A DNA stretch of 6,656 bases from an uncultured Eubacteriales bacterium. GTDB taxonomy: Bacteria; Bacillota; Clostridia; Monoglobales; Firm-18. A model generated the notes under the pieces. The model saw only the letters and a program-made list of their open reading frames with translations, was not told where the DNA came from and searched no databases. A program made the position numbers and the translations under genes. Positions 1 through 6,008 of this stretch are shown here, piece after piece. The DNA is taken from assembly GCA_905210885.1 (NCBI GenBank), contig CAJLYO010000097.1:1-6656 (forward strand). Direction: 5' to 3'. The stretch's first letter is position 1. Each line of letters opens with the position of its first letter.

Positions 1-518
1 TTGCCATGGACGCAGCTCGGTGTGCAAAACGCCTCGGCGCGGAGAACGTGTATATTATATACCGCCGTTCCGAAAAGGAAATGCCCGCCCGCTTAGAAGA
101 GGTTCATCATGCAAAGGACGAAGGCATTATATTTAAAATGCTTACAAACCCCACACAGATTATCGGCGAGGAAGGCTGTGTTTCCGGTATAGAATGTGTT
201 GACATGGAACTCGGCGAGCCTGACGCATCGGGCAGACGCCGTCCCGTTGCCGTAAAGGGCAGCGAGCATATCATAGATGTTGACACCGTGGTTATCGCTA
301 TAGGACAGTCCCCCAATCCTCTTATAAAATCCACCACAAAAGGACTTGAAACAAAGCCCTGGGGCGGAATCGAAGCAGATGAGGAAACAGGCGCAACAAG
401 CATAAAAGGCGTGTTTGCCGGCGGTGATGCCGTTACCGGCGCAGCAACGGTTATCCTTGCAATGGGTGCCGGAAAGACTGCCGCAGCAGCAATAGATAAA
501 TATATAAAAGGTGAATAA
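1..518 (+). CDS. gltA: GltA/NfnB-type NADPH-dependent flavoprotein oxidoreductase, C-terminal part (5' truncated by window)
   Basis: This is the C-terminal half of a pyridine-nucleotide-disulfide-type FAD/NAD(P)H flavoprotein of the family annotated as homotetrameric glutamate synthase GltA, glutamate synthase small subunit, or NfnB/SudA. The reading frame enters from the left edge: the codon before the ATG at 6 is Ala, matching the usual GGGNVAMDAAR nucleotide-binding loop, so that ATG is internal. About 171 residues are visible of roughly 460. Family hallmarks include YRRSEKEMPAR (residues about 19-29 from the ATG), EEVHHAKDEGI, MELGEPDASGRRRP, AIGQSPNPLI and the C-terminal FAD motif GVFAGGDAVTGAATVILAMGAGK. 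In Clostridia these proteins either act as glutamate synthase or, paired with NfnA, as an electron-bifurcating NADH:ferredoxin-NADP+ reductase. The partner would lie outside the window, so the two cannot be separated here. The gene ends at TAA 516-518, just before a hairpin terminator. Confidence 0.9.
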   Translation, partial: AMDAARCAKRLGAENVYIIYRRSEKEMPARLEEVHHAKDEGIIFKMLTNPTQIIGEEGCVSGIECVDMELGEPDASGRRRPVAVKGSEHIIDVDTVVIAIGQSPNPLIKSTTKGLETKPWGGIEADEETGATSIKGVFAGGDAVTGAATVILAMGAGKTAAAAIDKYIKGE

Positions 519-522
519 AACA

Positions 523-566
523 AACCCCGGAGTTTGCCGTAAAAAGCAAATTCCGGGGTTATTTTG
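523..566. terminator. Intrinsic terminator between convergent genes, probably bidirectional
   Basis: Two 15-nt arms at 523-537 and 546-560 pair fully in the + strand RNA (one G-U pair) around an 8-nt loop. On the + strand the stem is followed by ATTTTG. On the - strand it is followed by TTTGTTTT, so it can also stop transcripts from the permease remnant, whose stop codon lies at 583-585. It begins 4 nt after the flavoprotein stop codon. Confidence 0.85.
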
Positions 567-582
567 TAAAAACTAAAGTTGC

Positions 583-1092
583 TTATCCTTTCACTCCGCC
601 TATATTTATACCGCCGACGATGTATTTCTGGAAAAGCAAAAACACCGTAAACTGAGGTATAACGGAAAACAGAAGCATCATCATCTGCTTATCCACAGAC
701 AGCGTGGAATTTTTCATCTGGTAAATCCTCACACCCATAACGTTTTTTTCGGGCACGGATATCAAAAGATACGGCCAGAAAAAGTTACCCAGCTGTCCGT
801 TAAACGTAAACAAAGAAACCGTTACGATAACAGGCACGCTCAGCGGAACTATTATCCGCGCAAAAATTCTAAATACGGATGCGCCGTCAATTTTTGCAGA
901 CTCTATAAGTGAAATTGAGATACCGTCAAAAGATGACTTAAAAAGCAGTATGTTAAACATATTCGTCGCCGCCATAAGGTACATGGGATAGTATGTGTTC
1001 AGCATGCCAAGAGCTTTGGGCGTGTGAAGTTTTTTCTGTAAATTAGATTTTTCTATGACAAAATATCGGTTTTTAGTGGGCAGGATAGCCAA
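583..1092 (-). pseudogene. Carbohydrate ABC transporter permease (MalG-like, CUT1) remnant lacking its N-terminal half
   Basis: The 169 codons encode the C-terminal part of a binding-protein-dependent sugar permease of the MalG type. Recognisable family sequence starts near residue 28 (LGMLNTYYPMYL). The ATPase-docking EAA loop is at residues 64-83 (ESAKIDGAS, with the conserved Gly at 70 and Ile-x-Val-Pro at 80-83). Hydrophobic segments lie near residues 34-51, 79-97 and 138-159, and the protein ends in the typical GGVKG. Intact members have about 270-300 residues and six membrane spans, so roughly the first 110-130 residues are absent. Residues 1-27 resemble nothing I know and no ATG occurs until codon 30. 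The frame is open back to a TAG at 1138-1140, and the only plausible start is a TTG at 1092 with AGGA about 10 nt upstream. No neighbouring transporter genes are visible. I infer a decaying gene whose 5' half was replaced by foreign leader sequence, although the C-terminal frame is still intact. Confidence 0.75.
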
Positions 1093-1109
1093 GTTTAGGC
1101 TTTCCTGCC
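1079..1109 (-). other. 5'-leader hairpin over the start of the permease remnant
   Basis: Two 12-nt arms (1079-1090 and 1098-1109) pair with one A-A mismatch around a 7-nt loop. The arm sequences on the - strand are GGCAGGAAAGCC and GGCTATCCTGCC. The stem starts only about 2 nt after the expected transcription start of the promoter at 1118-1146. It encloses the AGGA motif and the TTG codon that would be the start of the remnant. No U-run follows on either strand, so it is probably not an intrinsic terminator. It could protect the RNA 5' end, occlude translation, or be a remnant of another gene's leader. Confidence 0.5.
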
Positions 1110-1117
1110 TTAGTTGT

Positions 1118-1146
1118 AATATAGCACGGATTTTACGCTATGTCAA
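1118..1146 (-). promoter_or_regulatory. Near-consensus sigma-A promoter facing the permease remnant
   Basis: On the - strand the -35 box TTGACA (1141-1146) is separated by exactly 17 nt from the -10 box TATATT (1118-1123). Transcription should start near 1111, just before the hairpin at 1079-1109. The quality of the promoter is surprising in front of a truncated gene and suggests it originally served something else. The non-coding stretch 1093-1285 contains this promoter, its upstream dyad and repeat, and the obgE terminator. Confidence 0.75.
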
Positions 1147-1187
1147 GGGCGGTCTCGCAAGAGACCGTGAATTTTACTCTGAGTCAA
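1130..1187 (-). repeat. Two tandem promoter-like units TTGAC-N5-GTAAAAT, offset 41 bp, with an inverted repeat between
   Basis: On the - strand the string TTGAC, five variable bases, GTAAAAT occurs at 1187-1171 and again at 1146-1130, with identical internal spacing and a 41-bp offset. The second copy is the -35/spacer region of the promoter at 1118-1146. In the first copy the expected -10 position (1159-1164) reads TCTCTT and is occupied by a perfect 7-bp inverted repeat (1150-1156/1161-1167, 4-nt loop). This could be a duplicated promoter with one copy degraded, or a binding site next to the active -35 box. Confidence 0.5.
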
Positions 1188-1239
1188 CACCGGATTTTGT
1201 GTAAACTCTGTAACAAGTTTTGGTTTTCAAGGCGCCTTC

Positions 1240-1281
1240 TAAAAAAATATACCGCCCGATAACCGTGTGTTATCGGGCGGT
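1240..1281 (-). terminator. Strong intrinsic terminator of the obgE operon
   Basis: A perfect 13-bp GC-rich stem (arms 1251-1263 and 1269-1281, 5-nt loop) follows the obgE stop codon by 4 nt. On the - strand it is followed by ATATTTTTTTA, a good U-tract. It marks the 3' end of the rplU-rpmA-obgE transcription unit. Confidence 0.93.
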
Positions 1282-1285
1282 AAAC

Positions 1286-2548
1286 TTATCTGTAATAATC
1301 AAATTCTATTTCGTCTATGCTCACGGTGTCGCCGTCGTTAATTCCCATTTCTTCAAGGCGTGCAATAATGCCGCTTTTTCTTAACATTCGCTGAAAATAT
1401 GCAAGAGATTCCGTATCGTTAAAATTGGTTGAATTAACAAGAAGCTCAACGCTTTCACCGCTTACGGTATACACGCCGTCCTGCACCGTTACGTCAAAGG
1501 ACGTATCAATTTCGACCGGCTCGGGCTCTGCCGGAGCTTCCGCCTCAAAAACAGGAATCGGAATATCCGAAAGCATGTTGTATGCACGGCGCACAAGCTC
1601 GTCCGTACCGATGTGAGCGGCTGCGGAAATCGGAAACACTTCAAGCCCCAACCCCTCAACATACTTTGTAAACTCCTCTAAATGCCCACCGCCGATATCT
1701 GTTTTATTTGCGGCAACAATCTGCTTTTTATCCTTTAAAATATCGCTGTAGCGCGAAATTTCATCATTTGTGATATTAAAATCGTCAATAGGGTTTCTGC
1801 CTTCGCTTCCGGAAACATCTACAACATGGATAAGAAGCCGCGTGCGCTCAATATGCCTTAAAAATTCGTGACCGAGACCTATGCCCGTGTTTGCGCCTTC
1901 TATAATTCCGGGAATATCCGCCATAACCATCTGACCGTCAAAAACATTTACAACACCCAAATTAGGCGTAAGAGTTGTAAAATGATAGTTTCCGATTTTC
2001 GGCCGTGCATCGCTCACCGCCGCTAAAATGGTGGACTTGCCCACATTTGGAAATCCCACAAGACCTACGTCCGCAATAAGCTTTAGCTCCAATGTTATCT
2101 CACGCGCCTGTCCCTTTCTGCCGCTTTTTGCAAAATTCGGAGTCTGGCGTGTCGCCGTTGCAAACCGTGTATTGCCCCAGCCGCCTTTTCCTCCTCTTGC
2201 GGCAACAAACGAGGTAACATCGCCGGAAAGGTCGCATATAACCCTGCCGCTTTCCTTATCCTTAACAACCGTTCCGTCCGGGACCTTTATAATCAAATCG
2301 GCGCCGTCCTTACCCCTCATTCTCGCGCCGGAACCGTCGCTTCCGTTTTGAGCACTGTACTTTTTCTTATAGCGAAAATCCATAAGAGTCGCAAGGTTTT
2401 TATCAACCTCTAAAATAACGCTTCCGCCTTTTCCTCCGTCGCCGCCGTCCGGACCGCCCGCCGCAACGTATTTTTCCCTGTGAAACGCTACAGCGCCGTT
2501 TCCGCCGTCACCGCCCTTAACAAAAATATCGGCTACGTCAACAAACAT
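1286..2548 (-). CDS. obgE: GTPase ObgE/CgtA (50S ribosome assembly GTPase)
   Basis: Essential cytosolic GTPase that binds the 50S subunit late in assembly and links GTP/(p)ppGpp levels to growth. The 420-residue product has all three domains of the Bacillota form. The N-terminal glycine-rich Obg fold covers about 1-158 (VKGGDGGNGAVAFHREKYV, GGPDGGDGGKGG). The G domain covers about 159-330, with G1 GFPNVGKST (165-173), switch I region HFTTLTPNLG, G3 DIPG (211-214), G4 NKTD (281-284) and G5 SAAA (308-311). After an acidic, Pro-rich linker (335-347) comes the C-terminal OCT domain (about 351-420). I chose the ATG at 2548 because AGAAGG lies 8 nt upstream and the product starts MFVDVADIFVKGG like its homologues. 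A GTG three codons earlier overlaps the Shine-Dalgarno. It is the last gene of the rplU-rpmA-obgE operon and is separated from rpmA by a hairpin. Confidence 0.97.
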   Translation of the reverse strand: MFVDVADIFVKGGDGGNGAVAFHREKYVAAGGPDGGDGGKGGSVILEVDKNLATLMDFRYKKKYSAQNGSDGSGARMRGKDGADLIIKVPDGTVVKDKESGRVICDLSGDVTSFVAARGGKGGWGNTRFATATRQTPNFAKSGRKGQAREITLELKLIADVGLVGFPNVGKSTILAAVSDARPKIGNYHFTTLTPNLGVVNVFDGQMVMADIPGIIEGANTGIGLGHEFLRHIERTRLLIHVVDVSGSEGRNPIDDFNITNDEISRYSDILKDKKQIVAANKTDIGGGHLEEFTKYVEGLGLEVFPISAAAHIGTDELVRRAYNMLSDIPIPVFEAEAPAEPEPVEIDTSFDVTVQDGVYTVSGESVELLVNSTNFNDTESLAYFQRMLRKSGIIARLEEMGINDGDTVSIDEIEFDYYR

Positions 2549-2571
2549 AAAGCACACCTTCTTTCATACCT

Positions 2572-2606
2572 AAAAAGGGGTGTTGGCTTTAGCCACCACC
2601 CCTTTT
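2572..2606 (-). terminator. Terminator-like hairpin (attenuator) between rpmA and obgE
   Basis: Arms of 16 nt (2573-2588 and 2591-2606) pair with a single mismatch, with a tight TTTA-type loop closed by GGC/GCC. On the - strand the stem ends in TTTTT. It starts 12 nt after the rpmA stop and ends about 24 nt before the obgE ATG, leaving no room for a separate obgE promoter downstream. Expression of obgE would then depend on read-through, giving less ObgE than L21/L27. The stem is flanked by A-rich and T-rich runs on both sides. Confidence 0.7.
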
Positions 2607-2618
2607 AAAAATTCGTAA

Positions 2619-2879
2619 TTACTGAGCGATTGTGTAAATGCTGACCTGTTTTCTGGTCTTGTCCTTACGCTCAAATTTAACCTTACCGTCTACCAAAGCA
2701 TATAATGTATCGTCACTGCCCTTGCCTACGTTAAGACCGGGGTGGATTTTTGTGCCTCTCTGACGAACAAGAATATTACCGGCAACAACGAACTGACCGT
2801 CGCCCTTCTTTGCGCCAAGTCTTTTGGACTCGGAATCACGGCCGTTTTTAGTACTGCCGACACCTTTCTTATGTGCCAT
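2619..2879 (-). CDS. rpmA: 50S ribosomal protein L27, without N-terminal extension
   Basis: L27 is a 50S protein whose N-terminal tail reaches towards the peptidyl-transferase centre. The 86-residue product shows the family signatures AHKKGVGSTKNGRDSESKRLG (start), GNILVRQRGTKIHPG and VGKGSDDTLYALVDGKVKFE. It begins directly at Met-Ala-His-Lys-Lys, as in proteobacteria. It lacks the MLxLDLQFFA-type prepeptide that most Bacillota L27 proteins carry and that the protease Prp removes. An in-frame TGA two codons before the ATG excludes a longer form, and AGAGG lies 9 nt upstream of the ATG. It follows rplU by 35 nt, and no prp/ysxB gene lies between them. Regulation is presumably shared with rplU. 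Confidence 0.97.
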   Translation of the reverse strand: MAHKKGVGSTKNGRDSESKRLGAKKGDGQFVVAGNILVRQRGTKIHPGLNVGKGSDDTLYALVDGKVKFERKDKTRKQVSIYTIAQ

Positions 2880-2914
2880 GTATATTCACCTCTCAAACTG
2901 ATTTTAAATGTAAA

Positions 2915-3226
2915 TTAACCGTTGATTTTCTTAATCTCAACTTTAGTATAGGCCTGTCTGTGACCCTGCTTTTTACGATAACCCTTTTTAGGCTTCATCT
3001 TAAATACAACGATTTTCTTGCTCTTACCGTTTTTAACAACACTTGCTTCAACGGAAGCGCCTGCAACTGACGGAGCGCCAACCTTAATATCAGCACCTTC
3101 GCCTACTGCCAAAACCTTGTCAAATGTAACGGCAGCACCTGCTTCAGCGTCCAATTTTTCGATAAAAATTACATCGCCTTCGCTTACTTTGTACTGCTTT
3201 CCACCTGTTTCGATTACTGCGTACAC
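2915..3226 (-). CDS. rplU: 50S ribosomal protein L21
   Basis: L21 binds 23S rRNA in the 50S subunit. The 103-residue product has the standard start MYAVIETGGKQYKV and the C-terminal signature KPKKGYRKKQGHRQAYT, which is full length for the family. I chose the GTG at 3226 as start: the product then begins exactly like its homologues, and GGAGG (3236-3240) lies 9 nt upstream. A TTG one codon earlier (3229), 6 nt from GGAGG, would add one residue and cannot be excluded. It is the first gene of the rplU-rpmA-obgE operon, with its own promoter at 3313-3341 and a structured leader. Confidence 0.97.
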   Translation of the reverse strand: MYAVIETGGKQYKVSEGDVIFIEKLDAEAGAAVTFDKVLAVGEGADIKVGAPSVAGASVEASVVKNGKSKKIVVFKMKPKKGYRKKQGHRQAYTKVEIKKING

Positions 3227-3231
3227 CAAAA

Positions 3232-3306
3232 CGCACCTCCTTTAATCAAAAACTCGCCGTCTCAGGTATGCTTTCGCATTTTTCTGAACCCTTCGCGTGC
3301 GGATAC
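3232..3306 (-). promoter_or_regulatory. Structured 5' leader of rplU, candidate L21 autoregulatory leader
   Basis: The expected transcript runs about 80 nt from near 3306 to the rplU start. It contains a hairpin with ATGC/GCAT arms (3276-3279 and 3268-3271) capped by a GAAA tetraloop, extended by an outer TCAG/CTGA pairing (3284-3287 with 3262-3265). The Shine-Dalgarno GGAGG is at 3236-3240. Known Bacillota rplU operons carry an L21 leader family in this position. I assign this one from location and foldability, not from a consensus match. Confidence 0.45.
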
Positions 3307-3312
3307 TAATAT

Positions 3313-3341
3313 ATAGTAACATAAACGGAGGATATTGTCAA
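3313..3341 (-). promoter_or_regulatory. Sigma-A promoter of the rplU-rpmA-obgE operon
   Basis: On the - strand TTGACA (3336-3341) and TACTAT (3313-3318) are separated by 17 nt. The -35 box overlaps the 3' end of trxB: bases 3338-3340 are the trxB TGA stop codon. No terminator lies between trxB and rplU, so upstream transcripts can run into the ribosomal genes as well. Confidence 0.85.
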
Positions 3342-4225
3342 GTCTTTTTTGAAATTATATTCTGTGCCGCCAAAGCTCCGTCCGCAGCCGCGGACACTAT
3401 CTGCTTCAGCGCTCCGGAGCGCACATCGCCTGCGGCATACACATTTTCTACAGATGTGCAAAGATGTCTGTCCGTAATTATATATCCGTCATCGTCAACA
3501 TCTATTTCCTGCGGCAAGCCGGTACTCTGTGCCGCCGTTCCCACGGCAATAAATACCGCTGACACTTCAAGGTTTCTGCCGCTTTTAAGCGTCACTTCGC
3601 TGACCGCGGTTTCTCCCTTAATCTCCGCAATCTCCTCATTTAAAACAAGATGAACATTCGGCTGTGCGGTCACCCTGCTTACAAGTGCCGCGCTGCCTCT
3701 GAATCGGTCGCGGCGGTGTATCAGATACACATCGCTGCATATATTTGAAAGATACAAAGCATCCTCAAGAGCGGTGTTTCCGCCGCCTGCAACTGCGGCT
3801 GCCTTCCCTTTAAAAAATGCTCCGTCGCAGGTTGCACAGTATGAAACGCCTCTGCCTTTAAATTCATTTTCTCCTTTAACATTTAGGCTTTTTGGCTTTG
3901 CGCCCATAGCGAGGATTATATATTTTGCGCTGTACTCCTTATCGCCGGAATACACCTTCTTAACGCTGCCGCTGAAGTCATAGCCCGTAATTTCATCATA
4001 TATCACAGGTATTTTATTTGTTTCAAGCTGGCGGCTTAAGCATTGTGCAAACTCCGTTCCGGAAATACTTACAATCCCCGGATAATTTTCTATTTCGCTT
4101 GTAAGCGCAGCCTGTCCGCCCACAAAAAACTTTTCAAAAACAGCCGTGTTAAGTCCTGCGCGTGCGCAGTAAACCGCCGCGGCAACCCCGGCGGGCCCGG
4201 CACCCTCAATCAGTACATCATACAT
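3338..4225 (-). CDS. trxB: Thioredoxin reductase (NADPH-dependent, TrxB type)
   Basis: Cytosolic FAD enzyme that passes electrons from NADPH to thioredoxin through a dithiol. The 295-residue product shows the N-terminal FAD motif GAGPAG (8-13), the redox centre CATCDG with Cys130 and Cys133, the NADPH-binding loop GGGNTA (147-152), the 2'-phosphate-binding HRRDRFR (170-176), and the C-terminal FAD motif VYAAGDV (262-268) with KQIVSAAADGALAA. It is slightly shorter than the usual 305-315 residues but complete. The retained HRR motif and GGGN loop argue for NADPH use rather than a ferredoxin-dependent (FFTR) form. The ATG lies only 3 nt after the apbE stop, and AAAGGA is inside the end of apbE about 11 nt upstream, so translation is probably coupled. 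No thioredoxin gene lies nearby. A related glutaredoxin or lipoamide-type role is unlikely because of the CATC spacing. Confidence 0.94.
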   Translation of the reverse strand: MYDVLIEGAGPAGVAAAVYCARAGLNTAVFEKFFVGGQAALTSEIENYPGIVSISGTEFAQCLSRQLETNKIPVIYDEITGYDFSGSVKKVYSGDKEYSAKYIILAMGAKPKSLNVKGENEFKGRGVSYCATCDGAFFKGKAAAVAGGGNTALEDALYLSNICSDVYLIHRRDRFRGSAALVSRVTAQPNVHLVLNEEIAEIKGETAVSEVTLKSGRNLEVSAVFIAVGTAAQSTGLPQEIDVDDDGYIITDRHLCTSVENVYAAGDVRSGALKQIVSAAADGALAAQNIISKKT

Positions 4226-4228
4226 ACT

Positions 4229-5158
4229 TCAATCAGTCCTTTCGAAGTTATCATCGGTTATTTCAAAATCTCCCACGCAATGCACCTTGTTTTTATCATC
4301 TAACATAATACACGCAAAACCGTTGTTTTCCGCAAAATCAGCCCCTTTTTCCGACCCAAGCATGAAAATAATCGTCGACGCGGCATCGGCATCGGCAGAC
4401 GACTTTGCAATCACCGTTGCACTTTTTAAATCCGTCTTTGCCGGATAGCCGGTTTTCGGATTCAAAATATGATGGTATATAACACCGTCCTGTTCAAAAT
4501 AACGCTGATAGCTGCCGGCAGTGACAACCGACATGTTTCCAACCGTTACAATCCCCATATAGCTTCCGTTTTCGGCAAAGGGATTTTGTATGCCGATTTT
4601 CTTTTTGCCCGCCGCATACACATTGCCTCCGAGGTTTATAACCGCGTCCTTTATTTTATAATTATCCAAAACCTCTTTTGCCTTGTCCGCGGCAAAGCCC
4701 TTTGCTATGCCCCCCAAATCAAGCTCGTTTTCGGACGTTTTCATAGTTTCAAGTGTCTTTTTAATCTCACCGTCCGACGGTACACGGGGATTTTCACCGG
4801 TGATGTCCCAAAGCCTCGTAAGCGGACGTATCTTAATGTCAAAAAGTCCGCCGGACATTTGTCCGTACCTTTTTCCGAGGCTTATAACCTCTTTAAGGTC
4901 GCTGTCGTACTCACCCCTGCAAAGTGCGCTGTTTTCGCTGTGACAGTCGGTTTTGCGCGCAATTTCCGCAAGCCGTTCATATGCTTCCTCCGCCGCCGCT
5001 TTTGCGTTAAACCCTTCGGTTTTTACAGTCACGTAAGTGTCCATTAAAAAACCCGATTTCTCATAATTTGTAACGGAGCGCAAATACACCGCGGCGGCAA
5101 GCCCTGCGGCAAAAACAATTATTAAAATTTTTCTTAGGTTTATTATTACTTTATTCAT
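4229..5158 (-). CDS. apbE: FAD:protein FMN transferase ApbE, membrane-anchored
   Basis: ApbE attaches FMN covalently to Thr/Ser of target proteins (RnfG/RnfD, NqrC, FMN-binding-domain reductases) on the outer face of the cytoplasmic membrane. From the ATG at 5158 the product has 309 residues. A basic start is followed by a single hydrophobic span (about 11-26), then the catalytic domain. Family motifs are FLMDTYVTV (37-45), ELDLGGIAKGFAAD (145-158), INLGGN (174-179), TAGSYQRYF (213-221), HHILNPKTGYP (229-239) and SADADAASTIIF (254-265). In the last, Asp258 and Thr262 fit the metal-binding Asp and Thr of the usual ADALATA motif. There is no lipobox Cys, so it is likely a signal-anchored protein rather than a lipoprotein. 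A longer frame from 5194 overlaps the upstream gene and I did not use it. No clear Shine-Dalgarno precedes 5158; the start lies 7 nt after the peptidase stop, suggesting coupling. No flavinylation substrate is visible in the window. Confidence 0.94.
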   Translation of the reverse strand: MNKVIINLRKILIIVFAAGLAAAVYLRSVTNYEKSGFLMDTYVTVKTEGFNAKAAAEEAYERLAEIARKTDCHSENSALCRGEYDSDLKEVISLGKRYGQMSGGLFDIKIRPLTRLWDITGENPRVPSDGEIKKTLETMKTSENELDLGGIAKGFAADKAKEVLDNYKIKDAVINLGGNVYAAGKKKIGIQNPFAENGSYMGIVTVGNMSVVTAGSYQRYFEQDGVIYHHILNPKTGYPAKTDLKSATVIAKSSADADAASTIIFMLGSEKGADFAENNGFACIMLDDKNKVHCVGDFEITDDNFERTD

Positions 5159-5165
5159 GCATATA

Positions 5166-5984
5166 TTATACACCCGGAAGCAGCAAAAGTTCAAGCATAT
5201 TATTATAAATTTTCGGAAGCTGATACTCGGAAAGAGGATTCGTGCCCCGTCCTACCTCCACGGTAAATGCCGGACGGTTAAACGCTTTTATAAACCAATC
5301 TTTATAACCGCTGTACGACGCAGTGCCCTCGGTTTGCGACAGCTCATAACCACTCAGCTCCGCCATTTTTTCCGCCAAAGCGCGGCTTCCCTTCGGAATA
5401 TTGCTGCCATAGCGCCAGTATATCACCTCGCCCTGGGAATGAAACGCAACGGCATAATCAATACGGTGATTTCTCGAAAACGATGCCGCCGCCTTGCTTT
5501 CCGGCTCGCTTTCGGGATACCTTCCGCTGTATTTTGTGGGTCCAGGGCCGGATATTCCCTCACGTGCTATCTCCAGCTTGCCCCTCCGCCACATTGCGTC
5601 GTAATTATGATTTAAGTCAACACCGTTTGCGTTCGCCTGCCAGCCTTTGTTTGTTTTTGAAAGCTCCACACCGTCGGGGTTAAGCATTGGTGTTATGTAA
5701 ACTGTCGCAGCGTCAAACATGTTATCTATATCAATATTTTTTAAACGCATGCCGTTTTTCTGCGCCTTGTACACATCGAAAATGTATTTCATAAGAAGCT
5801 TTGACGTTATCCACTCCATTCCGTGGTGCGCTCCTATGTAGTATACCGTTTTTTTGCCGTGCCCCAGCTTTACCGTGTAAAGCTCTCTGCCCTTAACCGA
5901 TTTACCGATTGAAAACACCTCCGCCGTCGGATATGTTTCCTTCAAAAGTTCAACATCATTTTTAAGCTGCTCATAATCGTACAA
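5166..5984 (-). CDS. M14-family zinc carboxypeptidase (gamma-D-glutamyl-diamino-acid-peptidase-like)
   Basis: Zinc peptidase of family M14. The 272-residue product has zinc ligands His54 and Glu57 in GAHHGMEW (51-58) and His182 in AFHSQG (180-185), with the catalytic Glu243 in FTVEVGRG (240-247). Supporting motifs are GKSVKGRELY (27-36, putative substrate Arg33), TPMLNPDGVEL (98-108) and NANGVDLNHNYDA (118-130). The last has Asn-His where digestive carboxypeptidases have Asn-Arg, a variation I associate with bacterial peptidoglycan-peptide members. There is no signal peptide or LysM domain, so it is probably cytosolic and may act on recycled or spore-related muropeptides; the substrate is inferred. 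The start is TTG at 5984: GGAGG (5994-5998) lies 9 nt upstream and no in-frame ATG is near. It is the first gene of the peptidase-apbE-trxB unit. Confidence 0.9.
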   Translation of the reverse strand: MYDYEQLKNDVELLKETYPTAEVFSIGKSVKGRELYTVKLGHGKKTVYYIGAHHGMEWITSKLLMKYIFDVYKAQKNGMRLKNIDIDNMFDAATVYITPMLNPDGVELSKTNKGWQANANGVDLNHNYDAMWRRGKLEIAREGISGPGPTKYSGRYPESEPESKAAASFSRNHRIDYAVAFHSQGEVIYWRYGSNIPKGSRALAEKMAELSGYELSQTEGTASYSGYKDWFIKAFNRPAFTVEVGRGTNPLSEYQLPKIYNNMLELLLLPGV

Positions 5985-6008
5985 AATAATACACCTCCGT
6001 TTATTTAA

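Noticed and set aside
1150..1167. Perfect 7-bp inverted repeat considered as a terminator or transposon end
   Set aside because: No U-run follows on either strand, and there is no matching second terminal repeat, target duplication or transposase nearby. I kept it only as a possible operator.
1425..1616. Open frames on the + strand opposite obgE (also 2028-2351)
   Set aside because: They are antisense shadows of a confidently identified conserved gene, with no family resemblance and no ribosome binding site.
2521..2572. Short out-of-frame ATG ORF (MKEGVLYVC) overlapping the obgE start
   Set aside because: It has no good ribosome binding site of its own and its codons are those of the obgE Shine-Dalgarno region; nothing indicates translation.
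4469..5047. 192-codon + strand open frame opposite apbE
   Set aside because: apbE is clearly coding on the other strand with all family motifs. The + frame has no recognisable domain and probably reflects codon composition.
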